Of a stretch of DNA of 64,000 nucleotides, positions 43,713 to 52,578 are shown piece by piece; positions within the stretch are counted from its first letter, which is position 1; every line of letters begins with the position of its first letter. Source of the DNA: Hylemonella gracilis str. Niagara R (GTDB lineage Bacteria > Pseudomonadota > Gammaproteobacteria > Burkholderiales > Burkholderiaceae_C); contig NZ_JEMG01000001.1 of the NCBI RefSeq assembly GCF_000600295.1, forward strand, positions 1,157,062 through 1,221,061. The letters run 5' to 3'. A model generated the notes under the pieces. The model ran no database searches, was not told the DNA's origin, and worked only from the letters and a program-made list of their open reading frames with translations. The translations under genes were made by a program, and so were the position numbers.

Positions 43713-44479
43713 CCATTTTGCGAGCCGCGATGCGCCCAGGCCGTGGTGTGCTTCTCGATGAAGCTGAATAGCTCGTACATCAGCATGGCCATCACGCCCA
43801 CGACCAGCAGGCCACTGAAGGCCAGGCCCATCTTCATGGCCGAGCCGGCCGAGATCAGCAGGTAGCCGATGCCCTCGTTGGCTGCGGTCATCTCCGACAC
43901 CGTGGTGCCGACGAAGGCCAGGGTGATGGCGACCTTGAGCGAACCGAAGAAGTAGGGCAGGCTGCGCGGCAGGCCGACCTTGATCAGCACGTCCCAGCGG
44001 CGCGCGCCGAGCACGCGCAGCACGTCTTCCAGTTCCGGCTCCAGCGTGGCCAGGCCGGTGGCGATGTTGACCATGATGGGAAAGAAGCTGATCAGGAAAG
44101 CCGTGAGGATGGCCGGGCCGATGCCGATGCCGAACCAGACCACCAGCACCGGCACGAACGCCGCCTTGGGCAGGGCGTTGAAGGCCGTCATCAGCGGGTA
44201 GACGGCGGCGTAGGCCAGGCGCGAACTGCCGATCAGGAAGCCCAGCAGCACGCCCACCACGATGGCGATGCCGAAGCCCGCCATGGTGACCCAGAAGGTG
44301 CGCCATGCGTGCCCGGCGATGGTGGCCTTGTGCTCCAGGGTCTGTTCCCAGATGCGCAGCGGGCTGGGGAAGATGAATTCCGAGATGTTGAAGCCCGAGC
44401 AGATGATCTGCCAGAGGATGACGATGAAGGCCAGCAGCAGCAGCGGGGCCCAACGTTCGACGTTCTTGCGGTGGTTCAT
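43709..44479 (-). CDS. ABC transporter permease (SsuC/ThiX-like)
   Basis: 256 residues with six membrane helices. Conserved LPKAAFVPVLVVWFGIGIGPA, the EAA-like LEDVLRVLGARRWDVLIKVGLPRSLPYFFGSLKVA and the final TTVSEMTAANEGIGYLL place it with permeases for sulfonates, pyrimidine precursors and related compounds. It is the middle gene of an SBP-ATPase-permease operon. Confidence 0.92.
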   Translation of the reverse strand: MNHRKNVERWAPLLLLAFIVILWQIICSGFNISEFIFPSPLRIWEQTLEHKATIAGHAWRTFWVTMAGFGIAIVVGVLLGFLIGSSRLAYAAVYPLMTAFNALPKAAFVPVLVVWFGIGIGPAILTAFLISFFPIMVNIATGLATLEPELEDVLRVLGARRWDVLIKVGLPRSLPYFFGSLKVAITLAFVGTTVSEMTAANEGIGYLLISAGSAMKMGLAFSGLLVVGVMAMLMYELFSFIEKHTTAWAHRGSQNG

Positions 44480-44494
44480 GGGTCCGGCTCGCGC

Positions 44495-45331
44495 TTATTG
44501 GTTGATCACGGTCCCGGCTTTGCGCATGGCGCCGATGTGCCCGCGCAGTTCGTGGACGATGTTGGTGAACTCGGGGGTGTAGGTCACATCCAGTTCGCGG
44601 GGACGCGGCAGATCAATCTCCCGTTGGACGATGAAGCGGCCAGGACCCTTGCTCATCACGTACACCGTGTCGGCCAGGAACACGCTTTCCCGCAGGTCGT
44701 GCGTGACCAGGATGACGTTGAATTTCTGGGCGGCATGCAGGTCGCGCAGCGTGCACCAGAGCTCTTCGCGCGTGAAGGCGTCGAGCGCGCCGAAGGGTTC
44801 GTCCAGCAGCAGCATCTTGGGTTCGTGGATCAGCGCGCGGCAGATGCTGGCGCGCTGCTGCATGCCACCCGAGAGTTCCCAGGGGAACTTTTTTTCGTAG
44901 CCGGCCAGCCCCACGGTGGCCAGCAGATTGCGGGCGCGCTCTTCGTACTGTTTGCGGTTCTTCTTGAGCAGCGAGCGATGGGGCTCCACGATTTCCAGCG
45001 GCAGCAGCACGTTGTCCAAGGTCGTGCGCCAGGGCAGCAGCGATGGTGCCTGGAAGGCCATGCCCGAAATCTTCAGCGGCCCGGTCACGGGCTGGCCATC
45101 GACACGGATGCGGCCCATGCTGGGCATCTTCAGGCCGGTGGTCAGCTTCATGAAGGTGGACTTGCCGCAGCCCGAGGGGCCGACGATGGCGATGAACTCA
45201 CCCTGGTGGACCTTCAGGTTGATCGCTTCGACGGCGAACTGGTTCTGCGCCAGCAGTTCGTCGTTGTAGGCCAGCCAGACGTCGCTGAAGTCGACGAAGG
45301 GTGTGTCGGGGTAGGGGGCTTCGTTGGGCAT
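44495..45331 (-). CDS. ABC transporter ATP-binding protein (SsuB/ThiZ-like)
   Basis: 278 residues from ATG 45331; the longer frame to 45475 runs through the end of the binding-protein gene. Walker A GPSGCGKST, Q-loop FQAPSLLPW, signature LSGGMQQR, Walker B MLLLDEPFGALDA and the H-loop LVTHDLRESVF are intact. Energises the importer formed with the adjacent permease and NMT1-type binding protein. Confidence 0.93.
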   Translation of the reverse strand: MPNEAPYPDTPFVDFSDVWLAYNDELLAQNQFAVEAINLKVHQGEFIAIVGPSGCGKSTFMKLTTGLKMPSMGRIRVDGQPVTGPLKISGMAFQAPSLLPWRTTLDNVLLPLEIVEPHRSLLKKNRKQYEERARNLLATVGLAGYEKKFPWELSGGMQQRASICRALIHEPKMLLLDEPFGALDAFTREELWCTLRDLHAAQKFNVILVTHDLRESVFLADTVYVMSKGPGRFIVQREIDLPRPRELDVTYTPEFTNIVHELRGHIGAMRKAGTVINQ

Positions 45332-45417
45332 GTCGGCGGAGGCGCTGCTTGAAAAAACGGCCAGCAGTCCCGGGAACTGGCTGGCCGCAAGATCAGAAGA
45401 GAAAAAGCGACGGTTGC

Positions 45418-46443
45418 TTACTTCTTGGGCAGGACGTCCAGATCGGCCTTGGCGGGCAGGAAGCTGCCGTTCCAAATCACCTTGGCGTCGACCGGGGTCT
45501 TGGTCTTGAAGGCGTCCGACACCTGCGTGGCCATCAGGGCCAGGCGCTTGGCATCAACCTGACCGAAGCCTTCCTTGTAGGTGTCGGGCGTGGCGATGGT
45601 GGAGTCGATGGCCATCTTGAGGCGGCGTGTTTCCAGGGCCACGTCAATGATGCCGTCGCGTTCCTTGATGTAGGCCACGGATGCGGCCGGGTCGGCGATG
45701 ACTTCCTTGGCGCCCTTGGCGAAGGCTTTGAGGAAAGCCTTCACGGCCTCAGGCTTCTCCTGCAGGAACTTGGGCGAGACGATGATGGCGTTGGCGTAGA
45801 GCTTCACGCCATGTTGCGGGTAGGGCAGGATGACCACGTCTTCGGCCTTGACGCCGCGGGCTTCCAGGTTCAGCAGCGAGGTGAAGGAGAAACCCGTGAT
45901 GGCGTCCACGTCGCCGCGCGCCAGCATGGTTTCGCGCAACGGTGGGTCCATGGCCGTCCAGGTGACGCCGGTGATGTTGTTGGCGGCTTCGAAGATGGGG
46001 AACGCTTTGCGGCCCGCGTCAAAGACGGGCGCGCCCAGTTTCTTGCCCGACAGGTCGGCCGGCTTGCTGATGCCCGATTTCTTGAGCGCCAGCACCGCGG
46101 CGGGCGTGCTGTTGTAGACCATCATCACGGCCACGGGCTTGTTCGGGGCGTCCGGGTTGTTGGCGTGGAACTCCATCAGCGAGGCCATGTCGGCAAAGCC
46201 CATGTCGTAGGCGCCCGAGGCCACGCGCGTGACCGTGCCGCCCGAGCCATTGCCCGCATCCACCGTGACGTCGAGCCCAGCGGCCTTGAAGTGGCCCTTG
46301 GCCACCGGTTGCAGGAACAGGGCCGAGGGGCCTTCGAAGCGCCAATCGAGTTGGAACTTGACCGGGGTCTGGGCCTGGGCCAGGCCCAGGGTCAATGTAG
46401 CGGCCAGCACGGCGGAGGCTTGCAGGAAGGAACGCTTGCGCAT
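45418..46443 (-). CDS. ABC transporter substrate-binding protein, NMT1/THI5-like
   Basis: 341 residues from ATG 46443 with a signal peptide (MRKRSFLQASAVLAATLTLGLAQAQ). KFQLDWRFEGPSALFLQPVAKGHFKAAGLDVTVD is the NMT1/THI5 opening that binds pyrimidine- or heterocycle-like ligands in several characterised members. GNGSGGTVTRVASGAYDMGFADMASLMEF follows. Substrates for this family include hydroxymethylpyrimidine, riboflavin, nitrate and aromatic acids. The deaminase gene downstream points toward a nucleobase or pyrimidine, by inference. Confidence 0.92.
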   Translation of the reverse strand: MRKRSFLQASAVLAATLTLGLAQAQTPVKFQLDWRFEGPSALFLQPVAKGHFKAAGLDVTVDAGNGSGGTVTRVASGAYDMGFADMASLMEFHANNPDAPNKPVAVMMVYNSTPAAVLALKKSGISKPADLSGKKLGAPVFDAGRKAFPIFEAANNITGVTWTAMDPPLRETMLARGDVDAITGFSFTSLLNLEARGVKAEDVVILPYPQHGVKLYANAIIVSPKFLQEKPEAVKAFLKAFAKGAKEVIADPAASVAYIKERDGIIDVALETRRLKMAIDSTIATPDTYKEGFGQVDAKRLALMATQVSDAFKTKTPVDAKVIWNGSFLPAKADLDVLPKK

Positions 46444-46559
46444 GATGAGGTGGCTCCTGTTGGAATGACGGCGCGGCGGACCGCGCGGGAGTGAAGGCCG
46501 CGTGTCGAACGACGCGCAGGAATCAGCACGGTGAATCAGCAAAAACGATGCCAGATCGA

Positions 46560-46620
46560 CACCGGATCGAAAACCTCTTTGGAAACATGAATGTATACAA
46601 ATTGGGTCCGGTATGGGTTG
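46560..46620. promoter_or_regulatory. Operator-like TGTATACA palindrome upstream of the NMT1-type operon
   Basis: The 8-bp palindrome TGTATACA (46592-46599) matches nine of ten positions of the TNGTNNACNA core bound by FadR/FCD-type GntR regulators. It lies about 150 bp upstream of the binding-protein ATG. No GntR gene is in the window. The rest of the gap 46444-46777 carries no supported gene. Confidence 0.4.
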
Positions 46621-46777
46621 GTTGGCGGACCGGGTTTTCGCGGGGGCGTGGGGATGGTTGAGCGAAGAATGCCCTGATTTGGTGCGTGCTGTGCCATGGT
46701 GCGTTTCAGCGGTGCGTACTGTGCTGGGACCAGCGGTCACAAGAGTCCGGTCGCCGTGCTCGTTATCATCCCGGTCG

Positions 46778-47410
46778 ATGTTTCTCGCTCGCTTTTTCCA
46801 TTCTGGGCGTGGCCGCATGGCGGGGCCTGCGCTGGCTGTCTGGGGCTCGCGCATCGTGAGTCTGTTGTTGTTCCTGCTCTGTGGCGTGCAGATGGGGTAC
46901 ACCTTGCGCGCGCAGGGGCTCAATCCCTTGCCTGAGTCGGCGCAGGACGTGGCGCGCTGGCCGGTGGTGCCGATCGAAGTCTTGCATGTGCTGGAGGAGG
47001 GCACGGACGGGGCTCGCGGATGGTTGGCCGGCGCCCGGCCGGCCTTGAGCGTGCGCTTGGCCGATGACAGGCAGCAAGGCATGGAGTTTCCCGTGCCCTT
47101 GACTTGGCCAGGCCAGCGCAGCCTGGCCCCGGATGAGTCGGCCTTGCGCAAGTTGCCGGGCTGCATGGGGTATGTGCGCGGGCAGGTCTTGCGCGGGGTA
47201 GGCGCGCCGGACCGCTTCCGCATCTGGGAGTTGCATTGCGGGCCGGTTCATCAGGGCTACGAGGACTTCAGGTCGGCTTACGAGGCAGAACGTGCACACA
47301 GCCCGGTGCCCGCGCGCTGGCAGTGGGGCTTGTTGGCCGCGCTGATGGTGTGTGTCGTGCTCGCCTGGGTGCCTTGGGGTCGGCGCTCGGCCCCAGCGTC
47401 GCAAGCATGA
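46778..47410 (+). CDS. Hypothetical membrane protein with N- and C-terminal helices
   Basis: 210 residues from ATG 46778 (ATG 46817 is the alternative). A hydrophobic helix near the N-terminus (SRIVSLLLFLLCGVQMGYTL) and another at the C-terminus (WGLLAALMVCVVLAWVPW) flank a central hydrophilic domain of about 130 residues with two Cys (GCMGYVRG, ELHCGPVHQG). No family is recognised. The antisense frame is also open, as is common at high GC, but the paired helices and ordinary composition favour this strand. Confidence 0.55.
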   Translation: MFLARFFHSGRGRMAGPALAVWGSRIVSLLLFLLCGVQMGYTLRAQGLNPLPESAQDVARWPVVPIEVLHVLEEGTDGARGWLAGARPALSVRLADDRQQGMEFPVPLTWPGQRSLAPDESALRKLPGCMGYVRGQVLRGVGAPDRFRIWELHCGPVHQGYEDFRSAYEAERAHSPVPARWQWGLLAALMVCVVLAWVPWGRRSAPASQA

Positions 47411-47474
47411 GCCCTGGTGTTGAATACAGGCGATATGGCCCGGAGCTCGAACCCGGGTTGTGCTTACGCGGGGC

Positions 47475-48353
47475 TCATGCCATGCCGTTGCGCTGACCCA
47501 GCGCGAGGTGCAGGGCTGAATGGTCCAGATCGCCGAGGCCGGTGTTGACACCGCTGGCGTACAACTGCTCCAGCAGGGTGGTGATGGGGGTTTGCAGCCC
47601 CAGGTCTTGGGCGGTGGTGAGCGCGTTGCGCAGGTCCTTGAGTTGGACACTCATGCGCGCGCCGGGCGTGTAGCTTTGTTCCACCATGCGCTGCCCGTGC
47701 ACCTGCAGGATGCGGCTGTCGGCGAAGCCGCCAGTGATGGCCTCGCGCACCTTGGCCGGGTTGGCGCCGCCTTTTTCGCACAGCAGCAGGGCTTCCGCCA
47801 CTGCACCGATGGTGATGCCCACGATCATCTGGTTGGCCAGTTTTGTGAGCTGCCCGGTGCCGCTGCCACCCACCAGGGTGGCGCGGCCCAACGGCGCGAA
47901 AACAGGGCGGGCGCGCTCGAAGGTGGTGGCCTTGCCGCCCACCATGATGGCCAGCGTGCCGGCCGCCGCACCGAGGGTGCCGCCTGAGACCGGCGCGTCC
48001 ATGTGCACGATGCCCATGCTGCCCAGGCGCTCGGCATGGGCGCGGGCCTGGGCGGGCTGGATGGAAGACATGTCCAGCAGCACCGTGCCCGGGTGCATGG
48101 CGCGGGCCACGCCCTGGGAAAACAGCAGGTCTTCCACTGCGGCGCCGTCCGTCAGCATGGTGATGACGAATTCCGCATCGCGCGCTGCCGCTGCGGGGCT
48201 GTCGTGGACCTGCGCGCCCAGCGCAGCAAGGCTGTCCGCCTTGGCGCGGGTGCGGTTCCAGACGCTGACCGTGTGACCTGCCTTGCAGAGGCCGCACAGA
48301 CGTTCCGCCATCGGGTAACCCATCAGGCCAGTGCCCAGCAGCGCGATGTTCAT
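47475..48353 (-). CDS. NAD(P)-dependent beta-hydroxyacid dehydrogenase (3-hydroxyisobutyrate / tartronate semialdehyde reductase family)
   Basis: 292 residues from ATG 48353. The Rossmann motif ALLGTGLMGYPMAERL with NRTRAKA (NADP-type Arg) opens the protein; MDAPVSGGTLGAAAGTLAIMVGG is the family substrate loop, and the catalytic Lys lies in KLANQMIVGITIGAVAEAL. Members reduce or oxidise short 3-hydroxy acids. The physiological substrate is not evident from the neighbours. Confidence 0.93.
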   Translation of the reverse strand: MNIALLGTGLMGYPMAERLCGLCKAGHTVSVWNRTRAKADSLAALGAQVHDSPAAAARDAEFVITMLTDGAAVEDLLFSQGVARAMHPGTVLLDMSSIQPAQARAHAERLGSMGIVHMDAPVSGGTLGAAAGTLAIMVGGKATTFERARPVFAPLGRATLVGGSGTGQLTKLANQMIVGITIGAVAEALLLCEKGGANPAKVREAITGGFADSRILQVHGQRMVEQSYTPGARMSVQLKDLRNALTTAQDLGLQTPITTLLEQLYASGVNTGLGDLDHSALHLALGQRNGMA

Positions 48354-48600
48354 CAAATTTCCCCTTGTTTGTTATGACTCGCATGGCGTGCCCACAACCG
48401 GGTTGTGGGGCGCTGCGCGGTGGTGCAGGCAGCATGCGCGTGCTGCGATGCCGGTACGGGATTGTGATGGATTTGCATTGAATTTCCATCCCTGTTACCG
48501 CTCCGGTAGGTCATGCTGGTCATGAGCGCGGATTTTTCCTTCTGCATTTGTCGTCGACTGGCCGAGGGGGTGGCCCAAGACGCCTTTCTACAATCCCGGT

Positions 48601-50991
48601 ATGTCCTTTGATTTGCCTGGCACCGGTCCGCGCCCAACCTTTCCTCCCTCCGCCGAGATGCCTCTGCTGGTGGGGCTGAACACCGAGCAGCGCGCCGCCG
48701 TGACGCTGCCCGCCGAACCCGCGCTCATCCTCGCGGGCGCGGGCTCGGGCAAGACCCGGGTGCTCACCACACGCATCGCCTGGCTGTTGCAGTCAGGGCA
48801 GATTTCCCCCGGTGGGGTGTTGGCGGTGACCTTCACCAACAAGGCCGCGCGCGAGATGATGACCCGGTTGCAGTCCATGCTGCCCGTCAATGTTCGGGGT
48901 ATGTGGATTGGCACCTTCCACGGCCTGTGCAACCGCCTGCTGCGCGCGCACCACAAGACGGCGGGCTTGCCCCAGACCTTCCAGATCCTCGACACCCAGG
49001 ATCAGCAAAGCGCCATCAAGCGCCTGTGCAAGCAGTTCAATGTGGACGAAGAGCGTTTTCCGCCCAAGCAGTTGCAATGGTTCATCGGCGGCTGCAAGGA
49101 GGACGGTCTGCGGCCTGGCGATGTACAGGCACACGACCCCGACACGCGCAAGAAGGTGGAGATCTACCAGCTCTACGAAGAGCAATGCCAGCGCGAGGGC
49201 GTGGTCGATTTCGGTGAACTGTTGTTGCGTTCTTATGAATTGCTGCGCGATCACGCCCCCGTGCGTGAGCACTACCAGCGGCGTTTTCGCCACATCCTGA
49301 TCGACGAGTTCCAGGACACCAACAAGCTGCAGTACGCCTGGATCAAGCTGCTCGCGGCGCAGGGCACGGCGCATGAAAACGCCGTCTTCGCGGTGGGCGA
49401 CGACGACCAGAGCATCTACGCCTTCCGTGGCGCGCGCGTGGGCAATATGGCCGACTTCGTGCGCGAGTTCGAGGTGCGTCACCAGATCAAGCTCGAACAA
49501 AACTACCGCAGCTACAGCAACATCCTCGACAGCGCGAATGCGCTGATCAGCCACAACAAGCACCGCCTGGGCAAGAACCTGCGCACCGAGCAGGGCGCGG
49601 GCGAGCCTGTGCGCGTGGTCGAGTCCACCAGCGATTTCGCCGAAGCCCAGTGGCTGATCGACGAGATGAAGCAGCTCATTCGTGACGATGTGCCACGCAA
49701 GGAGATGGCGGTGCTGTACCGCAGCAACGCGCAAAGCCGCGTCATCGAAACAGCGCTCTTCAACAGCGGCATCCCCTACAAGGTCTATGGCGGCCTGCGC
49801 TTCTTCGAGCGTGCCGAGATCAAGCATGCGCTGGCCTATCTGCGCCTGCTGGAGAACCCGAACGACGACACCAGCTTCCTGCGCGTGGTGAACTTCCCGC
49901 CGCGCGGCATCGGCGCGCGCAGCATCGAGCAGTTGCAGGACGCGGCACGGGCCGCGAACCAGGGTGCTGGATCGTCGCTGCATGCCGCAGTCAACGCCAT
50001 GAGTGGCAAGGCGGGCGCCAATCTCTCGGCCTTCGTCGCCAAGATCGATGTGCTGCGCGAGCAGACCCAGGGCCTGACCCTGCGCGAGATCATCGAACTC
50101 GTGCTGGCGCACAGCGGCCTGGTCGAGCATTACCGCAATGAGCGCGAAGGCGCGGACCGCATTGAGAATCTGGAGGAACTGGTGACGGCCGCCGAGAGCT
50201 TCGTCAGCATCGAGGGTTTCGGTCGCGAGTCGGATGCGACCGCCGCATCGGAGAACATGGCGCCCGACGCCGATGGCGAAGTACTGTCCCCGCTGGCGGC
50301 TTTTCTCACGCACGCCGCGCTCGAAGCCGGTGACAACCAGGCACAGGACGGTCAGGACGCCGTGCAGCTGATGACGGTGCACGCCAGCAAGGGCCTGGAG
50401 TTCGACGTGGTCTTCATCACGGGCCTGGAGGAAGGCCTGTTCCCGCACGAGAATTCTTTGAGCGACTTCGATGGCCTGGAAGAAGAGCGCCGCCTGATGT
50501 ACGTGGCCATCACGCGCGCGCGCAAGCGGCTCTACCTCAGCCTGGCCCAGACGCGCATGCTGCATGGCCAGACCCGTTATCACATCCGCAGTCGCTTCCT
50601 GGACGAACTGCCCGAGGAAACGTTGAAGTGGGTCACTCCCAGAAACCAGGGTTTCGGCAGCGGCTTCACGCCGCAGAACAGCTACGGGCCAGGGCGTGGA
50701 AATAGTGCTGGTGGAGGCGGTGCCTGGAACAGCGGCTGGGCCAACACGACCCGCTCGGGTGGTGTGTTTGGACGTGATGCGAGCCTCTCAACCAGCAAGG
50801 TGGTCGAGCAAGCCCAGGAAGCTGCCACCGGCCTGCGCATCGGCATGAACGTCTTCCACAACAAGTTCGGGGAAGGCACGGTGCTGACGCTCGAAGGCGC
50901 GGGCGATGATGCGCGCGCGCAGATCAATTTTCCCCGGCATGGGGTGAAGTGGCTGGCGCTGTCGGTGGCGAAGTTGACGGTGGTGGAGTGA
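48601..50991 (+). CDS. uvrD: DNA helicase II (UvrD/PcrA)
   Basis: 796 residues. Superfamily 1A motifs in order: LNTEQRAAV, Walker A AGAGSGKT, GTFHGLCNRLLR, DEFQDTN, DDDQSIYAFRGA, LEQNYRS, VHASKGLEFDVVFITGLEEGLFPH and RRLMYVAITRAR. The C-terminal Tudor-like tail (VFHNKFGEGTVLTLEG) binds RNA polymerase in homologues. It acts in nucleotide excision and mismatch repair. Gly/Ser/Asn-rich linker at about 700-740. Confidence 0.96.
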   Translation: MSFDLPGTGPRPTFPPSAEMPLLVGLNTEQRAAVTLPAEPALILAGAGSGKTRVLTTRIAWLLQSGQISPGGVLAVTFTNKAAREMMTRLQSMLPVNVRGMWIGTFHGLCNRLLRAHHKTAGLPQTFQILDTQDQQSAIKRLCKQFNVDEERFPPKQLQWFIGGCKEDGLRPGDVQAHDPDTRKKVEIYQLYEEQCQREGVVDFGELLLRSYELLRDHAPVREHYQRRFRHILIDEFQDTNKLQYAWIKLLAAQGTAHENAVFAVGDDDQSIYAFRGARVGNMADFVREFEVRHQIKLEQNYRSYSNILDSANALISHNKHRLGKNLRTEQGAGEPVRVVESTSDFAEAQWLIDEMKQLIRDDVPRKEMAVLYRSNAQSRVIETALFNSGIPYKVYGGLRFFERAEIKHALAYLRLLENPNDDTSFLRVVNFPPRGIGARSIEQLQDAARAANQGAGSSLHAAVNAMSGKAGANLSAFVAKIDVLREQTQGLTLREIIELVLAHSGLVEHYRNEREGADRIENLEELVTAAESFVSIEGFGRESDATAASENMAPDADGEVLSPLAAFLTHAALEAGDNQAQDGQDAVQLMTVHASKGLEFDVVFITGLEEGLFPHENSLSDFDGLEEERRLMYVAITRARKRLYLSLAQTRMLHGQTRYHIRSRFLDELPEETLKWVTPRNQGFGSGFTPQNSYGPGRGNSAGGGGAWNSGWANTTRSGGVFGRDASLSTSKVVEQAQEAATGLRIGMNVFHNKFGEGTVLTLEGAGDDARAQINFPRHGVKWLALSVAKLTVVE

Positions 50992-51111
50992 TCGCCATGT
51001 CGCTCCGTGCTCATCTGGATCACGCGAGCTAGACGCAAGGGCAAGGCATTTCGTCGCCTTTGCTCTGCGATGACCGATCCCGTGCAAAGCCACATGGGAC
51101 AATCTCGGCCT

Positions 51112-52398
51112 ATGCACCCTCAAACTTTGCTGGACCTCTGCGCTGAACTGGTCCGGTTGACCCTCAAGTTCGATCACCCGGCTGACGCCGTGGTGTCGCA
51201 TTTCTTCCGTGATCACCGTGGCCTGGGCCCGCGCGAGCGCGCCACGCTGGCGGAAACCGCGTACGCCGTGCTGCGCAAGAAGTTGTTGTTCGAGCGCTTG
51301 GCGCTGTCGGGCAGCGGGCCGAAGGAGCGACGCCTCGCCATTCTGGGTTTTCACGGTTCACGCGATTTCATCAAAAGCGTGCTGTCCGAGCAGGAAAAGC
51401 AGTGGCTGGACGCCTGCGATGGGGTGAAGCCCGATGAGCTGCTGGACCTGCACCGCCACAGCCTGCCCGATTGGCTGGCCCAGCCGCTGAAAGAACAACT
51501 GGGTGACAAGGAATTCTGGGCCTTGGCCGAGAGTCTGAACCAGAACGCGGGGTTGGATGTGCGCGTGAACACCTTGCGCGACAAGCGCGAGGACGTACAG
51601 CGCGAACTGAAGGCGGCGGGCATCACCGCGCAGCCCACGCCCTATTCCCCCTGGGGTTTGCGCATCGCGGACAAGCCCGCCTTGAACAAGCTGGACGTCT
51701 TCACGCGCGGTGCGATCGAGGTGCAGGACGAAGGTTCTCAACTGCTGGCCTTGCTGGTGGAGGCCAAGCGTGGCGAGATGGTGGTGGACTTTTGCGCAGG
51801 CGCGGGCGGCAAGACCCTGGCCCTGGGCGCGGCCATGCGCAACACCGGGCGGCTCTATGCTTTCGATACCTCGGCCCACCGGCTGGATGCGCTCAAGCCC
51901 CGGCTGGCGCGCAGCGGTCTGTCCAATGTGCACCCGGCGGCCATCGCCCACGAGCGCGATGAGCGGGTCAAGCGCCTCTCGGGCAAGATTGACCGGGTGC
52001 TGGTGGATGCGCCTTGTTCCGGTTTGGGCACCTTGCGGCGCAATCCGGACTTGAAGTGGCGGCAATCCGCCCAAGCTGTCCAGGAAATGGCCGCCAAGCA
52101 GGCCGCGATCCTGACCAGCGCGGCGCGCTTGCTGAAGTCGGGCGGGCGCTTGGTTTATGCCACTTGCAGCCTGCTGAAGGAGGAAAACGAAGCCGTGGCC
52201 GAAGCGTTTGCGACCGCGCACCCGGATTTCGAGGCGGTCCCGGTGGCCGATCTGCTGGAGCGGCTGCTGGCGCCTTCGGCTGCTGGGGCTGTGGCCGGGC
52301 TGTGCTCAGGCGGCGAAAACGGCCGAAATTACCTTCGTTTGTGGCCTCACCAACACAATACGGATGGCTTTTTCGCCGCTGTTTGGCGCAAAAAGTAA
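51112..52398 (+). CDS. RsmB/NOP family rRNA (cytosine-C5) methyltransferase
   Basis: 428 residues from ATG 51112; ATG 51070 is possible. SAM-binding motif I VVDFCAGAGGKTLALGA, motif IV DAPCSGLGTLRRNPDLKWR (first catalytic Cys) and motif VI YATCSLLKEENE (second Cys) are complete. An N-terminal NusB-like helical part precedes the methyltransferase domain. The family modifies 16S rRNA cytosines; the exact position (967 in RsmB) is probable but not proven. Follows uvrD by 120 bp. Confidence 0.92.
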   Translation: MHPQTLLDLCAELVRLTLKFDHPADAVVSHFFRDHRGLGPRERATLAETAYAVLRKKLLFERLALSGSGPKERRLAILGFHGSRDFIKSVLSEQEKQWLDACDGVKPDELLDLHRHSLPDWLAQPLKEQLGDKEFWALAESLNQNAGLDVRVNTLRDKREDVQRELKAAGITAQPTPYSPWGLRIADKPALNKLDVFTRGAIEVQDEGSQLLALLVEAKRGEMVVDFCAGAGGKTLALGAAMRNTGRLYAFDTSAHRLDALKPRLARSGLSNVHPAAIAHERDERVKRLSGKIDRVLVDAPCSGLGTLRRNPDLKWRQSAQAVQEMAAKQAAILTSAARLLKSGGRLVYATCSLLKEENEAVAEAFATAHPDFEAVPVADLLERLLAPSAAGAVAGLCSGGENGRNYLRLWPHQHNTDGFFAAVWRKK

Positions 52399-52578
52399 GT
52401 ATTTGATCTAAGTTAATGTTTTCCACCCTAAAACGGGGAGAATTCAGAAAGAGCCCGTGGGGTCTTCTAAAATGGCTCACCAAACAGATCCAGAATGAAA
52501 CCAAAAGAGGGTCGGAGACTCCAACGGGGGGTTGGGAAGTTGCCCCCGTATCCAATTTCCATATCTTGAAAGAATTCT
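52399..52578 (+). promoter_or_regulatory. Leader of the desaturase gene with a GC stem-loop
   Basis: An AT-rich 5' part (52399-52440) is followed by the stem ACGGGGG (52524-52530) pairing with CCCCCGT (52543-52549) around a 12-nt loop, about 30 bp before the ATG. Because membrane desaturases are often controlled by temperature or fatty acid state, this leader could be regulatory; no known riboswitch is recognised. Confidence 0.35.

Noticed and set aside
47435-47470. tRNA-like word ctcgaacccggg
   Set aside because: It resembles a T-arm, but no acceptor, D-arm or anticodon stem can be folded around it.
46766-47650. A 294-codon minus-strand open frame overlapping two genes
   Set aside because: It covers both the small membrane protein and the end of the dehydrogenase gene, and its composition is shadow-like.
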